Assembly (NCBI GenBank): GCA_902767285.1
Contig: CACXHC010000011.1
Coordinates: forward strand, 1-19,003
Length of the DNA stretch: 19,003 nt
Source: an uncultured Ruminococcus sp.
Lineage (GTDB): Bacteria; Bacillota; Clostridia; Oscillospirales; Acutalibacteraceae
Direction of reading: 5' to 3'
Positions 1 to 8,105 of this stretch are shown in pieces. The stretch's first letter is position 1, and each line of letters begins with the position of its first letter. The notes under the pieces were generated by a model that worked only from the letters and a program-made list of their open reading frames with translations, was not told where the DNA came from and ran no database searches. A program made the position numbers and the translations under genes.

Positions 1-27
1 AAAATAAGCAACAAATTGGAGATTTCT

Positions 28-66
28 TGGGGCTGTTGTTTTTTCACAGCCCCACCTTATTTTTTT
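28..66 (+). terminator. Rho-independent terminator of an upstream gene
   Basis: A 9-bp stem (TGGGGCTGT at 28-36 paired with ACAGCCCCA at 46-54) closes a T-rich 9-nt loop and is followed by CCTTA and a run of seven T. The gene it serves lies upstream of the window. The T run continues directly into a C and six A (67-73), so the tail overlaps an A/T hairpin like those at 7268 and 18904. Confidence 0.85.
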
Positions 67-81
67 CAAAAAAGAAGAGGG

Positions 82-110
82 TTGTATTTTAATAAAATAT
101 TTGTTATAAT
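82..110 (+). promoter_or_regulatory. Sigma-A-type promoter, extended -10
   Basis: The -35 box is TTGTAT (82-87) and the -10 box is TATAAT (105-110), separated by exactly 17 bp. A TG one base upstream of the -10 box (102-103) makes it an extended -10. It lies 54 nt before the first gene start and is the only clear promoter before 12640. It is therefore the best candidate to drive the whole 165-12551 gene string. Confidence 0.75.
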
Positions 111-164
111 AGAGACAAAGATATATGGCATAAAGAAAAATAAATAGGGAAGGTGTTTTTTTGT

Positions 165-1292
165 ATGGATTATGTTGGTTTAAAGTGTGAAATCTGTGGA
201 ACAAAATTTAATAAAGGTGATGATGTTGTAGTTTGTCCCGATTGTGGTACTCCGATGCACCGAAATTGTTACTCAAAAGAAATCGGCTGCCCTAACAAAA
301 CTAAACATTCCGCTGGATTCGTTTATGAGGGATTTGAAAAAATAAAAAAATCTGCTCAAAAATCTCATGAATCATCAGAAGAAGAAAAAAATGTCGATTC
401 TTTATCTGTAAACGAAAATCGTAAAGTGGTCAGAGTGGATTTGCAGAAATTGAGTGTAGCTGTATCGCAAAAAGAAAAAACTAACAATCCCGGATACTGT
501 GTAGTATGCGGAACTCAAAATCGCCCTTCCGCAAATTTTTGCGATAACTGCGGTGCAAGAATTAAAGAGCCTGTAATCAACTTTGGTAATATGCTGAGCG
601 GTGATGAAGATTCCGATTTCATCGATCCCAAAAATTTTGCGTCCTCTGTTATTGGTCAAAATTCAGATATTACGGCAAACTCTATGTATGAAGAAGATGT
701 TTCGGCGGGAGATGTCGCTTGCTACGTTGTTGTTAATACTCCATATTATCTGAAAGCGTTCAAAAAAATCAGTAATGGCGAAAATAAATTTAATTTTAGT
801 GCGGCGATTTTTTCGGGAGTTTGGTTCTTGTATCGCAAACTCTACAAACTGGGCGGTCTTTTGCTTTCAATACAAGCACTTCTCTATGCGATTCGTTTTT
901 ATACAATGAAAGCATATACTTATGATGTAATGGTCAAACTTCTCAACTCGATTGGATTATCTACAAGTCAAATACCATCGCTCACACTTGAACAATATAT
1001 GAAACTTTCTGCCGAAGCACAAAATCTCACGTCTTTAGAGCAATTCTATATGATGATGCCCACCATACTGTTATTACTGCAAATCGGTGTTATGGTGTTC
1101 TGCGGATTTTCGGCAAACAAATTTTATTACAAAAAATGTCTTGAAAATATCAGACTCGTTAAGTCCGAGGCGGAAGAAAATTCTATGTCAAGAGCCGATA
1201 TTTCCAAATCCTTATATATCAACGGAGGAGTTAATGCCCTGCTTGCAGGCTTTTTCGGATTCTTTTATGTCATGATAGTTCTGTTCGTCTAA
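165..1292 (+). CDS. RING-like/zinc-ribbon membrane protein with DUF2628-type C-terminus
   Basis: The exact function is unknown. I chose the ATG at 165 (375 aa): GGGAAGGTG at 147-155 sits 9 nt upstream, while the in-frame GTG at 153 overlaps that ribosome binding site. The N-terminus has a RING-like zinc pattern, with Cys 8, 11, 24, 27, 35 and 43 plus His32. A second zinc ribbon has Cys 112, 115, 126 and 129. A charged linker follows, then a hydrophobic C-terminal third. It contains a DUF2628-like segment with aromatic FSGVWFLYRK-type sequence and about three membrane helices (near residues 225-260, 300-325 and 350-375). Proteins of this build are common in Clostridia and are presumed membrane-anchored, with cytoplasmic zinc fingers. 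It is the first gene after the promoter at 82-110 and lies 27 nt before galU. An enzymatic ubiquitin-ligase role should not be inferred from the RING resemblance. Confidence 0.8.
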   Translation: MDYVGLKCEICGTKFNKGDDVVVCPDCGTPMHRNCYSKEIGCPNKTKHSAGFVYEGFEKIKKSAQKSHESSEEEKNVDSLSVNENRKVVRVDLQKLSVAVSQKEKTNNPGYCVVCGTQNRPSANFCDNCGARIKEPVINFGNMLSGDEDSDFIDPKNFASSVIGQNSDITANSMYEEDVSAGDVACYVVVNTPYYLKAFKKISNGENKFNFSAAIFSGVWFLYRKLYKLGGLLLSIQALLYAIRFYTMKAYTYDVMVKLLNSIGLSTSQIPSLTLEQYMKLSAEAQNLTSLEQFYMMMPTILLLLQIGVMVFCGFSANKFYYKKCLENIRLVKSEAEENSMSRADISKSLYINGGVNALLAGFFGFFYVMIVLFV

Positions 1293-1319
1293 ATTATTCA
1301 AAAGATAGGAGATATATTT

Positions 1320-2192
1320 ATGAAAATAACAAAAGCTGTGATTCCGGCGGCAGGACTCGGAACAAGAGTTCTGCCCGCAACTAAAGCTATGCCAAAAGAA
1401 ATGTTTCCCATTGTGGATAAACCCGCTATTCAGTATATTGTCGAAGAAGCAGTAAATTCGGGCATTACCGATATTTTGATAATCACCAACAGAGGTAAGG
1501 GATTAATTGAAGATCATTTTGATAGATCTCCCGAACTTGAATTTGCTCTCAGCTCCAAAGGCAACAACAGTATGTATGAAGAAGTAGTCGGCATATCAAA
1601 ATTGGCAAGAATTTATTTTGTCCGCCAAAAAGAAACAAAAGGCTTGGGTCATGCGATAAACTGTGCCAGAAATTTTATTGACGGTCAGCCCTTCGCCGTT
1701 CTCTATGGAGATGATGTAATAATTGGCGAAGATCCGGCTTGCGGTCAGCTTATTCGTGCTTATGAAGAATTTGGTTTGGGCGTTTTGGGTGTTAAGCAAG
1801 TCCCCGAAAAAGATATATCAAAATACGGTTCTCTAAAAGTCGAAAATATTAGAGACAACATTTTTAAATGTACCGATATGGTCGAAAAACCCCAGACTCC
1901 CGAAGCCGTTCTCTCGCTTTACTCGATTCTCGGACGTTGTATTCTTCCTCCCGAAATTTTTGATATTCTCGATAAAACAACCCCCGGTGCCGGAGGCGAA
2001 ATTCAGCTCACCGATGCTATGAAAGTTCTTGCTCAAACATCAGGCATGATTGCCGTTGAATACACCGGTACACGCTACGACATGGGAAATAAGCTCGGTG
2101 TTATGAAAGCGGAAGTCGAAACGGCTCTCAATCATAAGGAAATCGGGGAAGATTTCAGAGCATATCTAAAAGAAATCGCTCAAACATTGTAA
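1320..2192 (+). CDS. galU: UTP--glucose-1-phosphate uridylyltransferase
   Basis: Makes UDP-glucose from UTP and glucose-1-phosphate in the cytoplasm. UDP-glucose feeds cell-wall polysaccharide, glycolipid and galactose metabolism. The protein is 290 aa, the usual length of bacterial GalU. The nucleotide-binding signature is at the N-terminus (G12-L-G-T-R16, then P19-A-T-K22 and P25-K-E-M28), and the metal/sugar-nucleotide motif YGDD is at residues 129-132. The GAGGEIQLTDA-type segment of the family is present near residue 220. The ATG at 1320 follows an AGGAGA ribosome binding site. It is 27 nt after the zinc-finger gene and 22 nt before the ACT-domain gene, so all three are probably co-transcribed. 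I saw no truncation. Confidence 0.95.
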   Translation: MKITKAVIPAAGLGTRVLPATKAMPKEMFPIVDKPAIQYIVEEAVNSGITDILIITNRGKGLIEDHFDRSPELEFALSSKGNNSMYEEVVGISKLARIYFVRQKETKGLGHAINCARNFIDGQPFAVLYGDDVIIGEDPACGQLIRAYEEFGLGVLGVKQVPEKDISKYGSLKVENIRDNIFKCTDMVEKPQTPEAVLSLYSILGRCILPPEIFDILDKTTPGAGGEIQLTDAMKVLAQTSGMIAVEYTGTRYDMGNKLGVMKAEVETALNHKEIGEDFRAYLKEIAQTL

Positions 2193-2214
2193 CAGGAAAA
2201 GAGGATTCTTTAAT

Positions 2215-2484
2215 ATGAAAGCAGTAATAACAGTTATCGGAAAAGATACAGTTGGCATTTTGGCAGGCGTTGCAGGCGAATGTGCCAAAAACGGTGCAAA
2301 TGTGGTCGAAGTGACTCAATCCGTAATGCAGGATATGTTCGCCATGATAATGATGGTAGATATATCAAAATGTACCGTTCCTTTTAAAGATTTAGCCGAT
2401 TCGCTAAAGAAAATAGGCACGGAGTTCGGGGTTCAGGTTCATGTCACCCATGAAGAATTATTTAACACTATGTATAGAGTTTAA
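2215..2484 (+). CDS. ACT domain-containing protein (UPF0237 family)
   Basis: A single ACT domain of 89 aa, beginning MKAVITVIGKDTVGILAGVA with the glycine-rich first strand-helix turn typical of ACT folds that bind small ligands such as amino acids. It has no fused catalytic domain. Stand-alone ACT proteins of this family are found directly upstream of UPF0210/PFL-like proteins in many Firmicutes, and that arrangement holds here with a 21-nt gap. The likely role is a ligand-sensing partner of the downstream protein, but the ligand is unknown. The start is the ATG at 2215, preceded by an AAAGAGG ribosome binding site. Confidence 0.9.
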   Translation: MKAVITVIGKDTVGILAGVAGECAKNGANVVEVTQSVMQDMFAMIMMVDISKCTVPFKDLADSLKKIGTEFGVQVHVTHEELFNTMYRV

Positions 2485-2505
2485 CCTAATAAAGGAATCA
2501 CTAAA

Positions 2506-3864
2506 ATGATTAATACAAACGATATTTTAGAAACTATCAATATGATAGAAAACGAAAATTTTGATGTTCGTACAATAACTATGGGCATATCTCTGCTCGA
2601 TTGTATCGACGATGATATAGACAAGGCTTGCACCAAAATCTATGATAAAATATGCCGTTATGCCAAAGATCTCGTTAAAACAGGCGAGGAGATAAGCATC
2701 GATTACGGTATACCAATAATTCACAAGCGTATAAGCGTTACGCCCATTGCTATGATAGAATCTGCGTGTCAAGCGAAAAATCCCGTCAAATTTGCAAAAA
2801 TACTCGACAAAGCCGCACAGGAAGTCGGTGTTAATTTCATTGGCGGATACACCGCACTTTGTCAAAAAGGTTTTTCGGGCGGTGATTATGCTTTGATCGA
2901 AAGTATTCCGGAGGCTCTTTCAGTTACCGAGAGAGTTTGCTCAAGCGTGAATATCGGCTCTACAAAAGCCGGAATAAATATGGACGCAGTAGGCAAAATG
3001 GGAAAAATCGTTAAGCAAACCGCCGAACTTACTGCCGACCGTGATTGTATCGGTGCGGCAAAATTGGTTGTGTTCTGCAACGCTCCCGAAGATAACCCGT
3101 TTATGGCAGGTGCTTTTCACGGTGTCGGAGAGCCTGAGTGCGTTATAAATGTAGGCGTATCAGGCCCCGGAGTTGTCAGAGCGGCACTTGCGAAAGCTCC
3201 CGACTGCGATATTACCGAAGTCGCAAATATTGTCAAAAAAACCGCATTCAAGATAACAAGAGTGGGTCAGCTTGTGGCTCAGGAAGCATCAAAAAGATTG
3301 TGCGTTCCGTTCGGAATAGTAGATCTCTCTCTTGCTCCAACGCCTGCGGTAGGCGATTCAGTTGCACATATCCTCGAAGAAATGGGACTCGAAACCTGTG
3401 GGGCCCACGGCACAACAGCGTGTTTGGCTCTGCTTAATGATGCCGTTAAAAAAGGCGGAGTTATGGCGAGTTCTCATGTAGGCGGTCTTTCGGGTGCGTT
3501 TATTCCCGTTACCGAAGATGCCGGAATGATAGACGCTGCCAAAAGCGGATGTCTTACCATAACAAAGCTTGAGGCGATGACTGCCGTTTGTTCGGTGGGA
3601 CTTGATATGATAGTAATTCCCGGAGATACTTCTGCCGAAATCATTTCGGGAATTATTGCGGACGAGGCGGCAATCGGTATGGTCAATTCAAAAACGACTG
3701 CTGTCAGAGTGATTCCCGCAATTAACAAATCTGCCGGAGATTTTCTCAATTTCGGAGGACTTCTCGGCGGAGGCCCTGTTATGAGCGTCAATTACGCATC
3801 TCCCGCAAAATTTATTTCAAGAGGCGGACGTATCCCCGCTCCGATACAAAGCCTCAAAAATTGA
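2506..3864 (+). CDS. PFL family protein (UPF0210/DUF711)
   Basis: A 452-aa protein of the UPF0210 family, the usual full length. These proteins adopt a fold related to pyruvate formate-lyase/glycyl-radical enzymes, but no reaction has been established that I can name. Family hallmarks visible here are the N-terminal MIxxxDILETIxMI segment, an internal [12 protein letters not shown] stretch near residue 220, a [15 protein letters not shown] stretch near residue 275, and a glycine-rich C-terminus ending near SRGGRIPAP. The conserved RVxGY/F glycyl-radical motif of true PFL is not evident at the C-terminus, so it should not be called a formate acetyltransferase. It pairs with the ACT-domain gene upstream and lies 26 nt before the ATPase cluster. 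Confidence 0.9.
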   Translation: MINTNDILETINMIENENFDVRTITMGISLLDCIDDDIDKACTKIYDKICRYAKDLVKTGEEISIDYGIPIIHKRISVTPIAMIESACQAKNPVKFAKILDKAAQEVGVNFIGGYTALCQKGFSGGDYALIESIPEALSVTERVCSSVNIGSTKAGINMDAVGKMGKIVKQTAELTADRDCIGAAKLVVFCNAPEDNPFMAGAFHGVGEPECVINVGVSGPGVVRAALAKAPDCDITEVANIVKKTAFKITRVGQLVAQEASKRLCVPFGIVDLSLAPTPAVGDSVAHILEEMGLETCGAHGTTACLALLNDAVKKGGVMASSHVGGLSGAFIPVTEDAGMIDAAKSGCLTITKLEAMTAVCSVGLDMIVIPGDTSAEIISGIIADEAAIGMVNSKTTAVRVIPAINKSAGDFLNFGGLLGGGPVMSVNYASPAKFISRGGRIPAPIQSLKN

Positions 3865-3890
3865 TGCACGAAAAGAGATGATATTTTAAA

Positions 3891-4211
3891 ATGGACGAAG
3901 TGATAAGCAAAATCCTTCAAATGGACGAAACCGCCCGAAAAATGGACGAGGAAGCTCAAGCCGAAAAAATAGCTTCACATGAGGAAGTCAAAAAAAAGCG
4001 TCAGGAAGTTTACGAACAGTATCTCGAAAACGCCAAAGCTCATGTTGAAGAGTACAAAACCAAGGCTAAAAAAGATTATGAGTCTACGTGGAAGGAAACT
4101 GTAAAACATTATGACGATATTTCAAAAGACCTTGAAAGAAAATTCGCCAATAACAAAGACAGATGGGTCGAAGAAATCGTCAACGGAGTTCTCAGCTACA
4201 ACAGTCAGTAA
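3891..4211 (+). CDS. Small coiled-coil protein, probable V/A-type ATPase peripheral-stalk subunit (G/H-like)
   Basis: A 106-aa protein that is almost entirely charged alpha-helix, rich in Glu, Lys and Ala, with heptad-like spacing and no membrane segment or enzymatic motif. It is the first gene of the ATPase cluster, 26 nt before subunit C, the slot where clostridial and enterococcal operons carry the small helical stalk subunit (NtpF in Enterococcus, AhaH in archaea). By position and composition it should pair with subunit E (8106-8702) as a peripheral stator stalk linking the A3B3 head to subunit I. The sequence is too low in complexity for me to assign it by motif alone, so the function is an inference from context. 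Confidence 0.75.
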   Translation: MDEVISKILQMDETARKMDEEAQAEKIASHEEVKKKRQEVYEQYLENAKAHVEEYKTKAKKDYESTWKETVKHYDDISKDLERKFANNKDRWVEEIVNGVLSYNSQ

Positions 4212-4237
4212 AAACACAGTGAGGTGAATTTTATACA

Positions 4238-5278
4238 ATGGGTTCATCAACATCAGCAAACGCTGTTATTGCAAAGATGAGGGCAAAGTACGGCAAACGG
4301 CTTTCTCAGAAAGATTACGAAAATCTGCTTGCCTGTAAAAGCGTTGCCGAAGTTGTGGTTTATCTGAAAAACAACACATACTATGACACCGTTCTGAAAG
4401 CCGTTAATGACAGAGAAGCTCACAGGGGCAGACTTGAACTTATATTAAGACAAAAATTATTTGACGATTTCTACTCCCTGTGCCGATACCTGAAAGGCAC
4501 AGGAGAGTATTTTGCCGATTACATTATTCAGAAAGATGAAATAGAACAGATAATCCACTTTTTAACACTTCTTTCATACGACAGTCCGCAGGAGTATTTT
4601 TTTAAAATGCCCGTATATTTTAAAGATCACTCATCTGTTGATTTGCCGGCACTTTCGAGGGCGAGAGATGTAGATTCGTTTTTTGCCGTGCTTACAGGTA
4701 CACCTTACGAAAAAACAGCATCGAGATTCCGCCCACGCAGAAACGATTCATCGGTTGATATTCCCGAACTGGAAAACGCCTTATATCGTGCCTGCTACGA
4801 CAATCTTTACAATAACATAAACACCAAAACTTCAAACGGAGAAAAAAAAGCTCTGCTCGAAATGTTTGATTCCATAATCGACATAATGAACTTTGTAAGA
4901 ATATTAAGACTCAAAAAATATTACAAAGAATCAGCAGAGGTGGCTCGCCGACATATTTTCCCGCATGGTTCGTTAAGTCCGCAGGTTATAACAAAGCTAT
5001 GCGAGGCTAAGAACAGCAGTGAAATTTTTGATGCCGTGAAAGATACCAAACTCGGAAAATCTATCGGCAAAATGAATTATGTTTATGCCGGTCAAATACA
5101 AGAGATCGGTATTTACAACATCACAAAAAGAAACATACACTTTTCAACTTATCCGATAGTTGCGATGCTCTCATACGTTTTCGTTATGCAGCAGGAATAC
5201 AGCAACATCGTAAGCATAATAGAAGGCGTTCGCTACGGTGTAGACCCCGAACAGCTGAGAGCTATCGTGATAATATAA
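4238..5278 (+). CDS. ntpC: V/A-type ATPase subunit C (V0D/AC39 family)
   Basis: Subunit C is the funnel-shaped socket that sits on the membrane ring and receives the central stalk (subunits D and F), coupling head rotation to the ring. The protein is 346 aa, all-helical, with no membrane helix, matching the usual 330-350 aa. Family features include the N-terminal ANAVIAKMRAKYGKRLSQKDY segment, here near residues 6-26. The C-terminus has a YPIVAMLSYVFVMQQEYSNI segment followed by an I-x-G-V-R-Y-G motif and a short tail. The ATG at 4238 follows a GTGAGGTG ribosome binding site. Its position before subunit I differs from the classical ntpFIKECGABD order, where C follows E. Confidence 0.92.
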   Translation: MGSSTSANAVIAKMRAKYGKRLSQKDYENLLACKSVAEVVVYLKNNTYYDTVLKAVNDREAHRGRLELILRQKLFDDFYSLCRYLKGTGEYFADYIIQKDEIEQIIHFLTLLSYDSPQEYFFKMPVYFKDHSSVDLPALSRARDVDSFFAVLTGTPYEKTASRFRPRRNDSSVDIPELENALYRACYDNLYNNINTKTSNGEKKALLEMFDSIIDIMNFVRILRLKKYYKESAEVARRHIFPHGSLSPQVITKLCEAKNSSEIFDAVKDTKLGKSIGKMNYVYAGQIQEIGIYNITKRNIHFSTYPIVAMLSYVFVMQQEYSNIVSIIEGVRYGVDPEQLRAIVII

Positions 5279-5312
5279 AAAATCTACAAAACAAAAAAAG
5301 AGGGTGTGATTA

Positions 5313-7235
5313 TTGGCTATTGCAAAAATCAAATGTCTGCGAGTTATAGGCGTCAAGGATAAACTTTTTGAAACAGCCGAAGTACTTACTTCATCTCAAT
5401 GCTTTGAGCCTGACGATCCGCTGAGCTTTCATTCGGACGTGCGAATGTTCGTTCCGTTTACTGAATCCAATCCGAACAGCGATTTGATCGACAGTTTCAA
5501 TATGGCATTGGAATCGGCAGAAATAAAATGCGAATCCGTTGACGTTTCAAAACGAAAATTCAATGACGAAACTATATCGGAAATTCAAGCCGATGTTGAT
5601 AAAATCAACGAATTTTCCGACAAAAAAATAAAACTTGAGGACGAAATTTCCGAGTGCGAGCGAGGAATGGAACAAATCAAACATTTTACGGAGCTTGATT
5701 TGGAAATCGACAAAATAAACGAGTGCAAGTACATAAAAGCCAATTTCGGAAAGTTGCCAAAAGACAGCTACGAAAAACTGCAAGCGTACAGCGAAAACCC
5801 GTTTGCGATATTTTTTCCCTGCTCGACAGATGACGACTATTACTGGGGATTATATATATCTCCGGCAACGGACAGCGAGGACGTTGACAGAATCTTCTCG
5901 GGGCTTTATTTTGAAAGCAGCGGAGTTTTGGATCTTGACGGAACGCCAAGCCAATACTACGAAGAACAAAAAAACAAACTCCCCGAGCTTAGACGTAAAC
6001 TGGAAAATCTGAAAGCCGAACTCAACGATTTTAAGAAAAACAAGCAATCCGACTTAAACTATTATTACAGCTATTTTACCGAAGAACAGAAAAAATATGA
6101 TCTTATGGCTAAATCAGTAACTTACGGCAAGAGTTTCATGATAGTAGGCTGGGTGCCTGAGGAGAACTCGGAGGAGCTTGTTCAAAAACTGAGCAAAATC
6201 GAATCTGTGGAATGCAGATTGACAGACGGTAAAGCCGAAATGAAACATACACCGCCTGTTCGTCTGAAAAACAATTTCTTTACAAAAGCATTTTCGTACT
6301 TTACCGAGATGTACGGACTGCCAAGCTACAATGAATTTGACCCAACGCCTTTTGTGGCTATAACTTACACTTTACTATTCGGAATAATGTTCGGCGATGT
6401 CGGACACGGAATAATAGTTGCATTAGTTGGATTGTTAATGAAGAAAAAGAAAAATCCCGTGGGGGCGATACTCATACCGTGCGGAATATCGGGAGCGATA
6501 TTCGGGGCAGCGTATGGCTCAATATTCGGGTACGAGCATTTGCTTGACCCTGTATTTCATGCCTTGTTTGGACTCGAAGAAAAGCCAATCGAAGTAATGC
6601 AGCCCGCAACAACCAACATGATAATTTATGTAGCGGTCGGAATAGGAATGCTTCTTGTAACGCTTGCAATCATTCTAAACATAATCGCATCATTTAAGAT
6701 AAACGACAAAGAAGAGGCTATATTCGGCAGCAACGGCATAGCGGGACTTTTGTTCTATGTATCTGTTGTAGCGATACTTGTTTCTCAAATGATAATGGGA
6801 GTAAAAATAGCAAACCCGATATATATAATCTGCCTTATAATTTTGCCGTTGATAATGATATTCATGAAAGAGCCTCTCGGCAGATTGGCTATGGGTAAAA
6901 AAGAGTGGCAGCCTGAGAGCTGGGGCGGATATTGTATTCAAAGTTTCTTTGAATTATTTGAATATTGCCTTAGCTACGTAACAAACACGATGTCATTTTT
7001 GAGAGTTGGAGCATTCGTGCTTGTTCACGCAGGAATGATGGAAGTTGTTTTCACGCTTGCGAATATGTCGAGCGGATTCGGATATATTGCCATAGTAGTA
7101 ATAGGCAACATTTTTGTTATGGGTCTTGAGGCATTACTCGTTTGTATTCAAGTATTAAGACTTGAATTTTATGAGATGTTCGGAAGATTCTATAAGGGCA
7201 ACGGACGCAGTTTCACGCCTGTGAGCTTGGGTTAA
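5313..7235 (+). CDS. ntpI: V/A-type ATPase subunit I (membrane stator, a-subunit equivalent)
   Basis: The membrane stator that forms the ion half-channels against the K ring. The start is TTG at 5313: an AGAGGGTG ribosome binding site lies upstream, and the GTG at 5304 in the same frame is followed at once by TGA, so it cannot start the gene. The protein is 640 aa, the family's usual size. The N-terminal half (about residues 1-335) is cytoplasmic with long coiled coils. The C-terminal half has about seven to eight membrane helices, starting near FVAITYTLLFGIMFGDVGHG. The conserved channel arginine is R564 in the SFLRVGAF motif, with a second conserved region LRLEFYEMFGRFYKG near the end. A 102-nt structured gap separates it from subunit K. 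Confidence 0.95.
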   Translation: MAIAKIKCLRVIGVKDKLFETAEVLTSSQCFEPDDPLSFHSDVRMFVPFTESNPNSDLIDSFNMALESAEIKCESVDVSKRKFNDETISEIQADVDKINEFSDKKIKLEDEISECERGMEQIKHFTELDLEIDKINECKYIKANFGKLPKDSYEKLQAYSENPFAIFFPCSTDDDYYWGLYISPATDSEDVDRIFSGLYFESSGVLDLDGTPSQYYEEQKNKLPELRRKLENLKAELNDFKKNKQSDLNYYYSYFTEEQKKYDLMAKSVTYGKSFMIVGWVPEENSEELVQKLSKIESVECRLTDGKAEMKHTPPVRLKNNFFTKAFSYFTEMYGLPSYNEFDPTPFVAITYTLLFGIMFGDVGHGIIVALVGLLMKKKKNPVGAILIPCGISGAIFGAAYGSIFGYEHLLDPVFHALFGLEEKPIEVMQPATTNMIIYVAVGIGMLLVTLAIILNIIASFKINDKEEAIFGSNGIAGLLFYVSVVAILVSQMIMGVKIANPIYIICLIILPLIMIFMKEPLGRLAMGKKEWQPESWGGYCIQSFFELFEYCLSYVTNTMSFLRVGAFVLVHAGMMEVVFTLANMSSGFGYIAIVVIGNIFVMGLEALLVCIQVLRLEFYEMFGRFYKGNGRSFTPVSLG

Positions 7236-7242
7236 ATGAGAG

Positions 7243-7260
7243 ATGTACGCTTGCGTATAT
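7243..7260 (+). other. Intercistronic hairpin upstream of ATPase subunit K
   Basis: A 7-bp stem (ATGTACG at 7243-7249 with CGTATAT at 7254-7260, one G-T wobble) closes the tetraloop CTTG. It begins 8 nt after the stop of subunit I. No T tract follows immediately (the nearest is at 7271), so a full terminator is unlikely. It may act with the next hairpin in mRNA processing, stability or attenuation. Confidence 0.55.
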
Positions 7261-7266
7261 GTTCAT

Positions 7267-7304
7267 AAAGTTTTTTTGGTTACTTTTTTTTCAAAAAAAG
7301 TAAC
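7267..7304 (+). repeat. A/T hairpin repeat element, copy 1
   Basis: The layout is AAAG, seven T, GG, a TTAC arm, eight T, C, seven A, then GTAAC. The arms GTTAC (7279-7283) and GTAAC (7300-7304) pair, extended by T/A pairing, giving a stem of about 12 bp with a tiny loop. The same layout appears inverted at 18904-18943 with different but still complementary arms. No T tract follows on the + strand, so it is not a classical terminator for rightward transcription. Confidence 0.65.
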
Positions 7305-7337
7305 ATAAAATTAAAACAAAAAAAGAGGTAACATTTT

Positions 7338-7763
7338 ATGGACTATTTATTTTTAGCTATTCCGGTGGCATTTTGTGTAATATCTGTAATTCTTGCAAAC
7401 AGAGCTGTTGAAAAAGGTTGTAGAAGAAAAAAAGCCGTTTATATGCAATTAGCGTCGTTTGCTGCTGTTTTTATGGCTTGCTTCCTTTGTCCTATGATTG
7501 CCAGTGCAGCAGAAGCTGAAGAGGCAGTTACTGCGGCTGCATCTTCGGGCAACGGACTTGCTTTTATAGGTGCGGCTATTGCAACAGGTCTTTCGTGCAT
7601 AGGCGGCGGCATCGCTGTTGGATATGCGGCTCCGGCGGCTATCGGTGCTACTTCCGAAGATTCCAAAAACTTCGGTAAATCGCTTATCTTCGTTGCACTT
7701 GGCGAGGGCGTTGCACTGTACGGAATGCTCGTATCTATCCTTATTCTCTCCAAAATAGGTTAA
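7338..7763 (+). CDS. ntpK: V/A-type ATPase subunit K (membrane rotor ring, c-subunit equivalent)
   Basis: The ion-carrying ring subunit. The protein is 141 aa with hydrophobic segments near residues 3-20, 38-54, 72-98 and 110-139. The last two form a classical c-type hairpin with a glycine-rich inner helix (GLSCIGGGIAVG) and the ion-binding glutamate E123 in the motif GEGVALYG. The residue after the glutamate is Gly, and no Gln is seen in the inner helix. This lacks the Na+-coordinating side chains described for Ilyobacter and Enterococcus rings and weakly favours H+. The N-terminal third does not look like a c-hairpin. It has R29-R30-K31-K32, a hydrophobic stretch, P52 and an ASA-A site at 55-58, resembling a signal peptide. 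A strong AGAGG ribosome binding site precedes the ATG. Confidence 0.92.
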   Translation: MDYLFLAIPVAFCVISVILANRAVEKGCRRKKAVYMQLASFAAVFMACFLCPMIASAAEAEEAVTAAASSGNGLAFIGAAIATGLSCIGGGIAVGYAAPAAIGATSEDSKNFGKSLIFVALGEGVALYGMLVSILILSKIG

Positions 7764-7767
7764 TATC

Positions 7768-8076
7768 ATGAAATTCTATTTACTCAGCGATAATGTCGAT
7801 ACCGAAATGGGTATGCGTCTTGCAGGCATAGAGGGCGAGGTCATTCATACCGAAGCGGAAGTTCGAAAAAGCCTTTCGGAAGTTATGAAAAGAACAGATG
7901 TCGGCGTTGTTCTTATGACGCACAAGCTGGTAACGCTTTGTCCCGAACTTGTTATGGACTACAAACTCAACAAACGTCAGCCGCTTATTGTCGAAATTCC
8001 CGACAGACACGGCAACGGCAAAACAAGCGACTCCATAACAAAATATGTGCGTGACGCTATCGGAATTAAAATTTAA
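7768..8076 (+). CDS. ntpG: V/A-type ATPase subunit F (central stalk)
   Basis: A 102-aa protein with the V-ATPase F fold: an N-terminal beta-strand (MKFYLLSDNVDTEMGMRLAG) and a central hydrophobic strand GVVLMTHKL near residue 50. A C-terminal PLIVEIPDRHG segment precedes a short helix. It binds subunit D to form the rotating central shaft. The symbol follows Enterococcus hirae, where the gene for this subunit is ntpG; other genomes call it atpF. It starts 4 nt after the subunit K stop, the tightest junction of the operon, so translational coupling is likely. Confidence 0.9.
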   Translation: MKFYLLSDNVDTEMGMRLAGIEGEVIHTEAEVRKSLSEVMKRTDVGVVLMTHKLVTLCPELVMDYKLNKRQPLIVEIPDRHGNGKTSDSITKYVRDAIGIKI

Positions 8077-8105
8077 TACCATTTTTTTCGTGGAGAGGAT
8101 TCAGT

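Noticed and set aside
2506..3864. Annotation as formate acetyltransferase
   Set aside because: The family resembles PFL in fold only; the glycyl-radical motif near the C-terminus is not seen, and no activating enzyme gene is adjacent.
7236..7337. An internal terminator or promoter between subunits I and K
   Set aside because: Neither hairpin is followed at once by a T tract, and no -35/-10 pair with acceptable spacing is visible.
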